This document shows positions 1 through 12,099 of a DNA stretch of 64,000 bases, in pieces. The position numbers were made by a program, and so were the translations under genes. Every line of letters starts with the position of its first letter. The stretch's first letter is position 1. This stretch comes from Rhododendron vialii (Eukaryota; Streptophyta; Magnoliopsida; Ericales; Ericaceae), in NCBI RefSeq assembly GCF_030253575.1, contig NC_080569.1:15494001-15558000 (forward strand), read 5' to 3'. The notes under the pieces are model-generated. The model made no database searches. It was not told the DNA's origin and saw nothing but the letters and a program-made list of their open reading frames with translations.

Positions 1-1876
1 TGGGCAGTTCCAGTCATTTGGCTACCAGTTGTGTGCTGGTCTGTCTCGAGGTCTGTTCAGATGGGTGTTCCATCTACTCAATTAGCAGCATCAGTGTTTG
101 GGGGCATCTTTCTCTGGACATTTCTGGAATACTCCTTGCACCGGTTTCTCTTTCACATCAAAACGAGTGGCTATTGGTTAATCACTTCTCCCTACTTCCA
201 CCTTTTCTCTCACAGTAGTTACTTCCCAATTGAACTGCTTATGGTCTATATGAACTCTGGTATGTGTATTGGGTGCGGACGCATGTCCAAGCATCAGATT
301 CTGTCCTCCAAAACCCTTACATCATATGTTGTTGGTTATGCATATGAGTCTACATCCTAAACAATTATTTGGATCATGTTTTATACAATATGGTTAACCA
401 AATGTTTTATACTAACTTGAAATCAAGTGGGATAAAGAAATATTTGAAACTCTATGCCGTCCTTGTGAAAAGCTAAAAATTAGAAGATACAAGTATCTGA
501 GTTGGGTACTGGTCAAGACACATATCCCGCCCTTATACATGTCGTCTCCATTGGATACGGGTTATGGGAAAAATAGAATAGTCTGTGTAACATTGTTCAT
601 GGAGTCATGATTCATAAGGTAGTGGGTATCAAGGTTATATTGTTCATTTGTTTGGCAATACCTTAGTTAATACTCCATAAAAAAGTACACAGAGTTCTAA
701 AATACGTTGAGATCAGAAGATTTTCCATTGATAGGGCAAACAAAAACTATGAGCCTATGTCTTTACTCTTTATATGATACAATAGATGAGGCTTGGAGTT
801 AATTCCATGCAGCCAAAATCACTTCTTGTTTATTGAAGTACTCTTCTACTATGATGCAGGGGAAACACCATACACTATCTTCTTCATGGCTGCCATCATA
901 AGCACCCCATGGATGGACTACGGCTTGTTTTCCCTCCCGCAGGAGCTGCAATTATAGCGGCCCTAGTATGTTTTAGTTTCTTCTCTCTTTCCAATTAGAT
1001 AGCAATGTTGAGAAAGCTTGAAGTTTTCCGTCGTTTCTTCCTTGGGATTTAGTGGGCTTGATATATAGCATCACCAGACTGGATGAATAGAGATCTCTAT
1101 TCCATGATCAATCGATGTAAAAGACAAACCAACAATATAGTATTTGACATTAGAAAATGGTTACGGGAGGTGTAAAACTCATTGCGATGTGGCCATTCGT
1201 AGACTGTTGATTTTCTATTAGTGTTGCAACCTCATGAACTTCTCGCAACACTTGAATTCTAACGAATGCAACAATTGATAGTGCTTTAGGGTGATAAAAT
1301 ATACAGGGAGAGATGGCTATTTCTCCACCTTCTGTTTTTTGTTTATAGCTTCCACTGGTTCTGATTTACATCTCTGTCATTGCTAGTTGTGGTACATGAT
1401 TAAGCTTACAACGCGGCCAGCCATTGCCCCTGCTTTGTTTGGAGGTGGCTTACTGGGATACGTAATGTATGATTGCACTCATTACTATGTGCACCACGGG
1501 AAGCCGGATAAAGGTGTTCCGTCATCTTTGAAGGTAACTCTTTATTAGGCTACGTTTGGACAGTTAATTTATGTAGAAATTTTTCTTGTTCATTCATGAT
1601 TTTGATGTGTCCAAACTCGGGTCCATGTAGCAAGCCTTTTACTTTCCCGTTACAAATCGATGATCCACTCCCAACAGTGCACAAAATTTCTTTTTCTGCC
1701 AACAAATTATGACCTTCAAATAAGGTACCGAAAAAAATTATAATTGCTGTGCAATGCAGAGGTTCCACATGAACCATCACTTCAGAATTCAAGACAAGGG
1801 ATTCGGAATCACGTCTTCCTTTTGGGATATTGTGTTTGGAACACTTCCGCTGGAATCTGGGAAGAAAACAAGATGA
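1..1876 (+). CDS. FAH: Fatty acid 2-hydroxylase (FAH-like), 3' part, cut by window start
   Basis: Four coding exons can be read in one continuous frame: 1-176, 860-965, 1387-1533 and 1760-1876 (stop TGA). All junctions are GT-AG, and exon sizes 106 and 147 equal those of the complete copy at 12989-15497. The missing 5' exons lie upstream of the window. The product is a di-iron membrane hydroxylase that adds a 2-OH to the very-long-chain acyl group of ceramides in the ER. The histidine clusters are all present: HRFLFH, then HYLLHGCHHKHP, then HYYVHH, then HMNHH. No stop or frameshift is seen, so I read it as a functional paralogue and not a pseudogene. It differs from the downstream copy at many residues (LWYMIKL for FWNLVKL, and a C-terminus ending GKKTR), so the duplication is not recent. 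Whether it is orthologous to Arabidopsis FAH1 or FAH2 cannot be settled here. Confidence 0.88.
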
Positions 1877-2484
1877 TTATTCATTTTGAGATCGAAGTAG
1901 AGAAATCCATAAATGATGTGGCATACAAGGTGCTGCTGGAGTTTCAGCTGGTTCGAAGGATCCTAGCTAGCTTCTTAACAAGGATACATTTGAATGACAA
2001 TACCAAAGGCTAGGCTTGTTTCAGTGTATACTTCTCCAATGTGTCTTTCTTTCTTTCTTTCATTTTATCTTTCTCTTTTTGTATGAAACCTTAATCTGAC
2101 AACTTCTCATTGTGTAATATATATGCTGCTAGGAGGTTTTGAGTCTTATTTTTCTACTATAGATAGAAAACATACAGAGATAACTCTTTTGTTTTGTTCC
2201 CTTGTCTTTATAAACTTTTACTCTAGTTTTAGTTTCTTATTTTTTCAAGCAAGTTGGTCTAAAAAGCTTATTGTGGTGCATGTGGCCCTTTCATCACGGC
2301 TTTTTGAACTTATTTTACAGTATGAGATCGATATGATCCACTTGCTTTTATGACAGAACTTATTATATCTTGATCGCCATAACAAAAAAATGAAAAAACA
2401 AAACAATAAGGTTTAAGAAGAAATTTAAGCTATTAGTAGTGCCTTGTCAAAAAAGCAACAAAAAAAAGAAGCAGCAGCAGCAGC
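1877..2484. other. 3' flank of the first FAH gene, no gene seen
   Basis: This should contain the 3' UTR of the upstream gene. There is a short TTTC run near 2046-2065 and AT-rich sequence with A-runs, but no clear AATAAA and no credible coding frame. Confidence 0.5.
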
Positions 2485-2485
2485 T

Positions 2486-3049
2486 AGTAGTGAACTTTTC
2501 TTGTAGTGGTTTCATTAATTCTGATCGAGGACTAGGCAAAGTTGGTTTCCTAATTTGGCCGCCGGCCGTTGGCTTGGTTTGGAGTGATGGAACAAAAGGG
2601 AGGAGAGCATGATGACTACTTCAAACAAATTCGGGTGGTTTTGGAAGAAAAAGTAAACTGATTTTTTGTTTGTTTTTATTCTATTTTTTTTTTGCATTTG
2701 TTAATTTTGCATCAAATATTTGTAGATTATTGATTCGGCTTGACGAAAGAAATCGAAAAAGTTAAAAAAAAAAATATAGAAACTCATAATTTTTTTTAAA
2801 AAGACAAAAATTAGTTTAAAAAATTGTATTTTTGACTTATTTTTGTCTTTATTTAAAAAATTATGGGTTTCGATCATAATTTTTACTTTTTCGATTTCTC
2901 TTGTTGAGACATATTAATAATTTACAAAAAAATTGATGCAAAACGAATAAACGAAAAAAATTAAATAAAGACAAATCTCAAGTTTACTTTTTCTTTTCAA
3001 AATCACGTTCGTAAGTTCATTAAAAACTGTGTCTTGCGGGCTACTACTA
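2486..3049. repeat. AT-rich foldback element (MITE-like)
   Basis: The two halves are imperfect inverted copies. A purine stretch near 2640-2660 (GAAGAAAAAGTAAACTGA) pairs with 2979-3005 (AAGTTTACTTTTTCTTTTC), and the segment around 2700-2790 pairs with 2870-2950. The centre lies near 2825. No coding capacity. The outer ends carry TAGTAG/CTACTA but the exact termini and target duplication are not resolved. Confidence 0.55.
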
Positions 3050-3204
3050 TTTTATTACAATTATAAAGACAGCTGTCGAACATGATTTTGCTTTAAGTTT
3101 CCATATTTTTGTAAACTGTAAACATAAGCAGATAGCAAGAAAACGAAAACAACAAATCACGGAGTCAGGATTTAACTCTTGGGGTGGCAAAATTCATACT
3201 CTCA

Positions 3205-3570
3205 AGAGCATCCGCACGTGACTCTTTAAACAACTATCTAAATTAAAGTAAAGAGCAAAAATGAGAAAATGGGCAACAAATGCCATGCACCAGTCTCTCT
3301 TCCTTCCTCTTTACTTTGCAAAATAAAATAAATAGCTACAGTGACTTTTTTGTTTTAAAGAGTCACTATTCACCCTCTTAACTATTAATTGAGTTGAGAA
3401 ATGTGGGAATAAATGAAGGAAATATAAAAGTATGAATATTTAATTGAGTAGAGAGTGAGAGTAAAGAGTCTGATGCAGTAGACATTTTAAAAGTGAGTGG
3501 CTAAAGTAATAAAGTGGATTTTTTAGGTGTAATTTGGTTCAAAATTTAAAGAGGTTGATGTGGATGCTCT
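3205..3570. mobile_element. MITE with GAGCATCC termini
   Basis: The left end reads GAGCATCCGCACGTGACTCT and the right end, on the other strand, GAGCATCCACATCAACCTCT; both continue with TTTAAA. This gives terminal inverted repeats of about 25 bp around a 366-bp element without coding potential. The target duplication is unclear. Confidence 0.65.
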
Positions 3571-3607
3571 AACAAAATTTAGAAGAAATAAGCTCTATAT
3601 AATGGGC

Positions 3608-3997
3608 CTAATCGGAACACTTGTGGCCTGAACACCACCCATTGGGCCAAGCCGGACCACCAATTGGGCCGAACGGGCTACTCTTAGGCTGACATGCTGG
3701 AATGAGCATGTGCCCGCACCGAAACACCAATTGAGTCAAACTGGCCAAACGCTCCGTAATGGGCTGAGGCTGATTGCCAACCCAACAAATCTGCAGCCCA
3801 CTAAGGAGCGTTTGGGCAAACCGTACACGTTGTGGGCTACCCCGCTCGTGATTTCCTAGATCGGTGCCCGAAAAAGAGTTGTTTGAAAAATCGAAATAGT
3901 CGTCACGCGAATTTAAGGTCCCATCCGAGAAACCGTTTTGATTGAAAATGATTGTTTGAATTTGAAAACTAGAGATTGTATTAGGTTCAGAAGCCAT
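3608..3997 (-). other. Unrecognised 129-codon open frame in repeat DNA
   Basis: An open frame starts MASEPNTISSFQIQTIIFNQ on the minus strand. I do not recognise a domain. The opening faintly resembles the start of some plant retrotransposon gag proteins, and the surroundings are repetitive, so a decayed retroelement leader is possible. No primer-binding site or LTR border could be found next to it. It may equally be a chance frame. Confidence 0.2.
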
Positions 3998-5480
3998 GTT
4001 ACGAGAGGGAAAAGATTTTACGGCACCCCTCTTTGCCGATACGAGATCGGTCTATACTCAATATTTGTGGGATTTATCGAAAACATTTTATTTCATGAAA
4101 TCAGTTAGCATATATTTACAGGTACAACAAATAAAAGTGGATTCATTTGCGTGTGCACAGAATATAGAGATGTCCTGAGCGCTCAAGAATGGTCCTAAGC
4201 GCTCAGGACCTTTCAATTCTTGCAAAACAAAAATTAGCACTTTTGGTAGCCAACAGACAGAGAGATGTATTAGAATAACATTTAGGCAAGCTTGCTCAAC
4301 ATCAAACTCAGATAAACATGAACAGGTCTTGAATATCCAAGTGTTGATTCCTTGCAAACAAAAAATAAACCTAATTGGGCTTTGAAAGGACCAATGCACA
4401 CCCACCACTCAAGAACTTGCATGAATAGCAACAAAGAAGGAGAAATAAGCTGCAGCAAAATAACAGCACTCCTGAGCGCTCAAGAGCACTCATGAGCGCT
4501 TAGGAGTAATTCCAGCGTACTGAAAAACCTTTTATAACCTTTTGCTCTTGTTATTAAACTAGGATCAGGTGACTCACAACCAATATGAGGAACTATTATG
4601 AGCCACTGATCTCCCTCATTTAGGGAAAAACAGAAAATGACTTGGAAATACCAAGCTTTATACCGTTTTCTTGACTTGAACTATGTTTCTTGGACTGATT
4701 TGGATGCTTGAAAATGGGCTAAAAATCACAGAAAGATGAGAGCTTGATTATGGTTAAACTCTTAGATTTTCTAAGATTTCTTTGAAATTGCTTTGATTTT
4801 TGAAAGAGATTTTGAAGTAATTTAGAGAGAGAGAGAGAGTATTTTCAAAAAATAGAGGAGCTTTTGAGAGAGAAATTTTGTGGCCCCCCTCATATGCTAA
4901 AATGAGGGGGTATTCATAGGCGAGGAGAAAATATGTTTGAAATTTGAAAATTAAAAGAAAAAAAAATGGAAAATAGTTTTGGGGAAAAAATGACATGATG
5001 ATATTCCTACTGGTCTTCTGAGACGTGCAGGTTTGAACTGCAAGTTTAATGGACTGAAAAATCTGAAAAAGTCATAGTCAAAGGTCAAGCTCATCATCTA
5101 TTGACCAGTCAAAGCTCTCGAGCGCCCAAGAATGCAGTTCCGAGCACTCAAGAGTGCAGTACCGAGCGCTCAAGAGTGCAGTCCCGAGAGCTCATGAGTG
5201 GCTGCAAAACTTCAGAAGGGCGCCACGGACACTCCCAAACTCGATTTTGGGTATTTTTTGAAGTATTGGAAAGCTGGTTGAGTCCTCTTTCTAACCCAAT
5301 TGGTTTGAACTTAAGATGTTTTGTACATTGAAAGATGTGTCCATTTTACTCGGCTATCAAGACAAATAGGGTTTTGGTTTTGAAAAAGACCAAGAAATAT
5401 CGCTCAAAGCTTTAGCCAAGTCCTGTTTTGATTCCGTTTCATCGTTGGGGAGCCTCAAGACCACAAATTAAAGATAATTA
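3998..5480. repeat. Repeat-rich intergenic DNA with recurrent GAGCGCTCAAG motifs
   Basis: The palindromic core AGCGCT appears again and again in the context GAGCGCTCA(A/T)GA near 4177, 4196, 4475, 4493 and 5118-5200. A short GA run lies near 4829. The arrangement suggests an unclassified repeat, perhaps part of an LTR, but termini cannot be fixed. Confidence 0.35.
5118..5200. repeat. 22-bp tandem repeat, about four copies
   Basis: Units of the form CCGAGCGCTCAAGAGTGCAG repeat with a 22-bp period. The first and last copies are diverged (GCGCCCAAGAATG, GAGCTCATGAGTG). This is the densest cluster of the AGCGCT motif in the window. Confidence 0.7.
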
Positions 5481-6520
5481 ATAAATTCAAATAGGAATGT
5501 CTACAGTTGCGGATACATTAACAGTTTTGCACAAACTATGGTTGGGTTAAATGCTTTGTTTAACCACAGGGAGAGGCGTATTAAATATGGATGCCCCGCT
5601 TAACCCAGTCTGCACGGTTCGACCATGGAGAATTTAAACTCGTCCTTTGCATGCCTTAGCTCCTCAAGCAACTGGGATACGAGAGGTGTTTTGTTTTAAT
5701 TTTTAATTTTTTTTTTATTATGAGGTGATTTGTTCAACTTCAAAGCACAACATTGGGAATTTAGGTGGACCAACCCCGGTTTACGATCAAATCAGAATCG
5801 TTCAACTTGTTATACTCATTAAAATAGGTGATGTATATTATTTTACTCTATTTAAATAATGATAAACTTATAATCGGAGCACTTTATATTATTGTCTGTA
5901 CGTTATCATAATTCCAATAGCCGTTTAATTATTTTCGGGACAAATAAAAACCAACATCGGTAATTTTTAACTCAGATTAATCTATTGTTGAACGCCACAA
6001 TTAGTGGGTTTGGTCTACTATTCTCTTTTATAAGGCTGCCGTCTCGAGTTTCAGTTCTCATCAAAAAGGTGTTTGACTCCCGTTGTAACTACTAGTAACA
6101 TTCTAATCAAATGAACAACTCTCTGATTAAATCTTCAAGCCCAACAATGAGGCTGGAATAACCCCAAGGGGTTTGGCCAAGTTAAAATGAGAAACTTAAT
6201 AAGTGTTTATCAGGGGCGTAGCGTAACAAAAAATTTGTACCAATGAGGGCACATGCAATTCATATACCCAACTTTGTTGTGAAAAAGAGAATTATCCATC
6301 TTTTTTATGAACTTGACATACTTCGTTTTTCTTTTGCACTATTTCTTTAGACATATTCCTATTTCAAAGTGTTTAACTATCAAATTATTTTTAAATAGCT
6401 ATGAAGAAAAATATTCAAAAATAATTTTGTGTTGGAAATAAATTATAAGCTCTCCAAGTAAAATAATTCAATTTTTAGATCTAAATGAATCATCTTCAAC
6501 ACAAAAGAAAAAGAGGTTAT
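5201..6520. other. Intergenic, no gene seen
   Basis: AT-rich sequence with poly-T and poly-A runs. I see no coding frame, RNA gene or element border that I can support. Confidence 0.4.
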
Positions 6521-8199
6521 TGATGAGCACCTAATATTGTAGATATTTGGTGTGATTAGTCCCGTTTTATGTTGTTTTAACTTGTGTTTATTTAGCTTTT
6601 ATTCGATATTGCATGTAAGGTATTTTTGTAAGCGTTTCAGATAAAATGTGCAAATAAGGCGGATTTCAACGCCATGGATGGCCCAAGGATTTCCAAGTAC
6701 CCGAAAGACCCTGTCGGCCCCCTAAAATCTATCTAAGTATGAAAAAATGACTTTTCAAAAAAGTATCGATTTTTGAGATTAAAAGTGACGGTAATTGATC
6801 CATAAATTTTTCTAAAAGTAACTACAAAGTTACAAGGTTTTATTTGAAGAGCAATGTCATATTTTGAGCCATTTTCTCTAGAGAAAAACGTACAGTTTTT
6901 CATTTTACACTAAAAAGGGGGGGTCGACATTTTGATATAATTGAAATCTTGAAATTCTGGTAATGTCATTGTTTCTAAATGGGAGTTACTTTCTTATTTT
7001 TATTAAATAAATTAAAATACAAAAAATGTAAAAAAAATGTTTAAAATGTAGTCTTTACTCCGAGAATCTGTAGAATTGTAGCAGAGGTACCGATATCTTA
7101 AAACTTAGGTATCGGTACTTTCTGCTCCAGAGCCCAACAGTTGAGTTGGTACCGATACCTCAAAATATAGGTATCGGTACCTCTGCTCTGCGACCATAAT
7201 TTTGTGCTGATTTGTTCAACTTTTCATTTATGGAATATTTTTGAAATATTTTAGGGACCTTTTGGTCTTTTGTAAGGAATATTTTGCAAGCCATATAAAT
7301 AGGCTTGTATGCCAAATATGGCCAGATAGTGAGCTTTAGGCCAAGTTAGATTTTTATCCTTTAAATGTTTTCGCTTTCTAGGATTTCCATTGTTGTTCTT
7401 TCAAGCTTTTCAATCAAGAACTCAAGTAAGTTTAGTTAGTTTATTATTTTGTGTCAAGTGTTAAAGTTGTAACTACGGTTGGATCTTCGTTAATATCAAG
7501 TTTATTTCAGTTTTTATCGGTTAAAAAACATGTCTCATTTTTATGCTATGCTTTGTTCTTTCACTATGAGTGAGTAGTCTTTTGGCTAAGTCTTAAATTA
7601 ATCTTTCCCAAAAACTGAGGTTGTTGTTTGGTTCTTGAACCCTCAGGCTTAAAAGCATGATTTTCAGAATAGAACTAGTCTTGCAATTTTTGGTCTAAAC
7701 TAGAGGTGTTAACTTCTTGGAATGCCGTGTTGACAAGCGGTCTTGCCACGCAGTATACCTAGAACTTTGTCCTCCTACAGGTTCGATTAATTAGCACAAA
7801 CAAGTTAGTTTGATTCCGGGAAATCACATTTTTTGATTAAACGCAGTCTTTAAGTTAAATCTTCCGAGTGTGAGCGCGCCGCGCGGTCATGACTCTCACT
7901 TGAGTTATATTCGAGAATCGATAACGGCTTAAGTCACGGGATGGATGATCCCTAGACTTGCCTCTTTTAGTTCATTAAACTCATTTCTAGTCTTTTCGCC
8001 TTAGTATTTTCACTTTTAAAGCAAAACCGATAGTTGGCCGACTAAATGCCACAATCCTTACATAAAACCTACAATCTGAACAAGTTATTACCAATTTCCT
8101 GTGGCACGATCCCGGATTTACCGATTTATTTTGCATTCGACTAGAAGCCCTACGCTTCGGACTAGACATCCAAGAATATACATTCTAAAGTCGTAAGTA
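6521..8199 (+). mobile_element. Candidate solo LTR (boundaries tentative)
   Basis: The left border TGATGAGCACC follows GTTAT at 6516-6520, and GTTAT recurs at 8200-8204, which would be a 5-bp target duplication. The interior looks like a long plant LTR: no coding frame, a stretch resembling a leader (near 7290-7440), and a late segment reading CTGTGGCACGATCCCGGATT that resembles the 3' part of long plant LTRs. The proposed right end (GTAAGTA) lacks the usual CA, so the right border and the duplication could be chance. Two strong hairpins lie inside at 7085-7181. Confidence 0.4.
7085..7181. repeat. Two consecutive GGTACCGATA hairpins
   Basis: At 7148-7181, GGTACCGATACCT is followed eight bases later by its exact complement AGGTATCGGTACC. 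A weaker version sits at 7085-7118. Both lie inside the candidate LTR, with a spacing of about 63 bp. Confidence 0.75.
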
Positions 8200-8204
8200 G
8201 TTAT

Positions 8205-9290
8205 TAATAGATTTAAGAGGAAAAATAAATAAATAAGAGAAAATGTGAAAAGAAGCCTCGCTTGACTTGCATTTTCTGATTAGATATATAGTAACTGTAG
8301 TTCCATAAACACTTACTAGTTCGGAGGCGAAAGGCTTTCTTGTGAGTAATTAGGATATCGCCACGTGTGTTATTTATATACTCTGTTTTGAGTCGCGCAG
8401 GAATATGTTGTGGAGAATAACATTGGAACATTATGAGGCAGCCACAAGAGCACTCAATAATTTTTCGTTGTTTGAATTGTGGTACAATAAACTTCAAAAG
8501 GTTTTTTTTTCCAATGAGAAAAGAAAACACCCAATCCAGTGGGAGCACAGGCCCCTACCGGTCCCTTACTGTCTGCGCTGCAGGTGTTTGTCGTTCATGA
8601 GGTCGCTTGTTCGAAATCGCACAGAGGTTAACATATTTCAAACCTTGGGCCACTAAAGAGTTTGCCTAGTCATTAACTTCAAAGCTTTAGAATTAATCGA
8701 GGTATGTGCAAACTGGCTCAGACATCTTATTATTTATATATATAAAAAAAACAATAAGGCCCACATTCCTTTACAGTTACAGCAATACTGTTGTTCCCAT
8801 AGCGCAACACCTAAGCAAATCCAAAGAATGGCAGTTCAGTACAAACCGTTGACTTTGACTATTGGCTTGCCAAAGGCAACACAAAACATCTCGAAGGTAA
8901 GCAGTCAATAGACTCAACACAAACAAAAGTGCCGAGTACCAAGAATTTTTACCCGGAAATCATTCGGAATTCAGTCGTGGAGAGTATTTATACTCGGTCA
9001 TAAATACCCTTCACAAGTGCAATCTGGGTGATTTTCGGTCATAAATACCCTCTACAAGTGCATTTCATGTAAATATTTTGTCATCCCCCCCAACGCAAAA
9101 CACGAACTAAAATATGTACTCGTGATTTTTGAATAAGTATTTATTTTTTGAATTAAATGTGATGTATTGTAAGAGAATGACTTATCTCGTAAAAAAACTA
9201 ATTAAAAAAATAGGGAGACTTAGCAAAAAAATCCCACATATTTATATTCTTTGAGCTTAAAGACAAGTACTTTTTGCAATCAAACATAAA
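8205..9290. other. Intergenic, no gene seen
   Basis: The only structure noted is a direct repeat of CGGTCATAAATACCCT near 8995 and 9038, with an ACAAGTGCA follow-on. Short open frames here show no recognisable domain. Confidence 0.4.
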
Positions 9291-9296
9291 AATGAA

Positions 9297-9480
9297 TGTG
9301 TCTATGAAAGTGCCTAAAACCATATATTACCTTATTAAAGTGCCTAAAATCCTAGAGTACCCTCAATATGAAAGTGCCTAAAGCTCTAAAGTACCCTATG
9401 AAAGTGTCTAAACCACTAAAATCCTATAATAGGAAAGTGCACCCTAAAATTCTATGAGAGTGCCTAAACATGTTTTGGCC
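9297..9480. repeat. Degenerate array of GAAAGTGCCTAAA units
   Basis: The phrase (CTAT)GAAAGTGCCTAAA recurs about six times with irregular spacing, interleaved with CCCTA/CCTAAAA motifs. The same phrase forms a longer array at 59500-59880, so both are members of one dispersed repeat. Confidence 0.6.
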
Positions 9481-9622
9481 TTACGACTAAAAAATTCAAA
9501 AAGTTGAAGGACTTCCACTGAAAACTATTTTGTTGGCGTTCTTCCCCTAAATGAAAACTATTTTACTGTCCTTTTGGCTAATTTTCTTTGGGGATCTTAG
9601 TAGAGCGGGGGCATAAATGAAT

Positions 9623-9753
9623 GAAAAAATGACGGTAAAGAACGTGTTTCGATAATTAATACCCGTCAAGAACATTTTCAGCATTAACAAATATTCTCAG
9701 CATGTCCTTGACAGATATTAATTATCAAAACACGTCTTAGGCCGTCATTTTTC
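9623..9753. repeat. 131-bp foldback element
   Basis: AAAATGACGG...AACGTGTTTCGATAATTAAT on the left pairs with ATTAATTATCAAAACACGT...CCGTCATTTTT on the right, with a short loop near 9680-9700. No coding capacity; likely a small MITE. Confidence 0.65.
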
Positions 9754-12063
9754 CTAAATAAATCAACGGCCCTAAACATCTACTCCAGGACCTTTTTGGG
9801 TTTAGTAAATTAAAGTGTAGGCGTGGTATCTTGTCACTTCCGTGAGAAAATATTATTGTTTCGGCATTCCTTATGTGAAATTATTCAATAGTTCGAGAGT
9901 ACCGTTACATGGTGCTCCAAATCACTCTATAATCAAACATTCTTGTAGCGACCACGATTAAATGTGGACTCTACATAAATGTGTGGTTCCAAAGTGGACT
10001 ATTGAATGATTACTCCACCACTATCTGTACAGAAGCTCACATAACATATGTCGTGACCGAAGCTAAGATTCCAGCACGTGCGGGTTGGTGGGTGATGTTA
10101 GGAGTATATATAGCCCCCAATAAAAGGTTATAGAAACTCAAATTCGAGTCTCGTCCAACCAAGTCTGAATTTTCTCCACTAAACAAACCCCTCAATATTG
10201 AAGAAGTTTTTGAATGCTGAGCTGGTATCACGTGGTCGACGATCTGTGTTGGGGTCCACCCATAGTGGTGGAGTTATTTTGTGTAATACTCTTTGTGATG
10301 GGTGTTGAGCATAATGTACCATTGGAGTCTCTATATTTATGTTTCTTGTAAACCCTAGGGGTGTGTGACACAATGTGAGGGAGAGGGTGAGATAAGCGTG
10401 GGGGGCCGGTTTGTGTCTCCTTGAAAAGAAACCGGGGTGTGGTTTTCAAAGAGTTTTTTCATCTTTGCGTTTACTATGTGAATATATATACGAAGAAAGT
10501 TTTTCTCTCTGAAATCTGTGCGTGGGTTGTGTGCGTGGTGTGTCCCACTGGTCCAAACAATCCGGATCGCCGAAGCAGTGATCCAACAACCTAATTTTAT
10601 TCCCTCTCTCCCCTTATCCTACTACTCTCTCGCCTCTTTTTCTCTCTTAAAAATTGAACCTTTCAAAACACATATGTACGGTCCGGATGGTCGACTGTGG
10701 TACCCTACTGGCATAAAAAAATTTCTCCTCAATGTGATACCAAACCAATCCAATGAAATTGCAGAAAAACCCAAGAGTATTTTGAGTGGCCTTAAGAAAA
10801 GTGACACCAGATTCTTCCCCTACCGTGAATCGTGATGGTGGGTTGTATGGGTCGCCAGGCTGGCATCCTTTAGATTCCAACGTGCAGATCCGTTCAAATG
10901 GAATATTAGATAGGGCACAGATCTTTCTACCCTTGCCTCATCTAACCACACATATAGTTAGCATTTCTGTCCCTCATCTCAGCATTTTCGCAGATATGCG
11001 CACATCATTTAGGGTAAACTCCACTATTAGTCCACAGTTTTATTGTGATTCCATGTAATTTCCCTGATTTATAATTTGTCCCTATGTTCAAGGTATGGTT
11101 TGGCTGATTAATTTTTTTAAAAAGTTATCTTGCTTTTTGTTAGTTTTTGATCTATTTCTTTTATGTGTGATTTATATTTGACTAGTGGAACTCAAAAGAT
11201 AATAAATTATGATCGTAAGCCACATAAAAATCAATGGAGAGAAAAAAATAAGTATATAAGATCTATTTTCTAGATTGATTTTATTTTTGATCTTTTTCTT
11301 AAGCTGGATGTATTATTTAATTATTTAATTTTTCCCTTCGAGATGAATAAAAAATTAAGAAAATTATCTTATTTTGAAGGTAAAAAGAGAAACACTGTCC
11401 TGACGGACTATAAGAATATTTTACACTAACTAAAATAACAAATGGAAATCTTTAAATTAGTTAAAAAAATCTTTTAATTATAGACAAAAAAATGGTACAA
11501 CGTTTCAAGTTAAACTACAATTATGAGACGGAGAAAGTAAGTTAATTAGTCCAAACTAAAGTTTGGCGTCAAAATAGAACACAAGTAAACAAATCGAAAC
11601 TACCAATCTCGATATACTAAATTTTTTAATTGGAGTTGTGAAAAGTCATAAGTACCTTATAAAATTGTCGTTAAAAAAAAGTACCTTATAAAATTGGTCA
11701 CATTTGTCCCTGTATTGTGTTTTCTTCTAACACTTAAATTAGTAACATTTTAAAAAAACATGACAAGGGGCAACACTGAAATGGAAGAGGCAGTAAATTT
11801 CGCCAGAAGCAATATAGATTATAAGGACAAAAGTGAGGAAATCGGAACTGCAAATAGCTAATGTGAAACATTTCTAAATAGAAAGGACTAATAGTGTAGT
11901 TTTGACTCAGTGCACGTATATGTTTGTCAGTTTGTGTTTCGGAATGAGAGAGCTAACTTGTTCACGAGGGCCGTTCTTTCACTTCATTACTTGCCGGCAT
12001 TAACAAACTCCTGGTACTTTTTTTTTTTGAACAGAACTCCTGGTACTTGTGCCTTGGGTCTTA
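9754..12063. other. Intergenic region upstream of the second FAH gene
   Basis: No supported gene. Several short open frames overlap one another on both strands near 10037-11058, but none shows a domain. The promoter and transcription start of the downstream gene probably lie in the last few hundred bases. Confidence 0.4.
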
Positions 12064-12099
12064 GAGAGAGAGAGAGAGAGAGAGAGTGTGTGTGTGTGT
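12064..12099. repeat. Compound (GA)n(GT)n microsatellite
   Basis: A run of AG dinucleotides passes directly into TG dinucleotides. It lies about 0.9 kb before the FAH start codon, in the likely 5' untranslated or promoter region, a common position for GA tracts in plants. Confidence 0.9.

Noticed and set aside
1..1876. First FAH copy as a pseudogene
   Set aside because: Separate exons at first look broken by stops, but splicing at GT-AG sites restores a continuous frame with all histidine boxes, so it is an intact gene cut by the window.
10037..11058. Cluster of overlapping 60-105 codon frames on both strands
   Set aside because: No domain, no splice logic and heavy overlap; considered chance frames in non-coding DNA.
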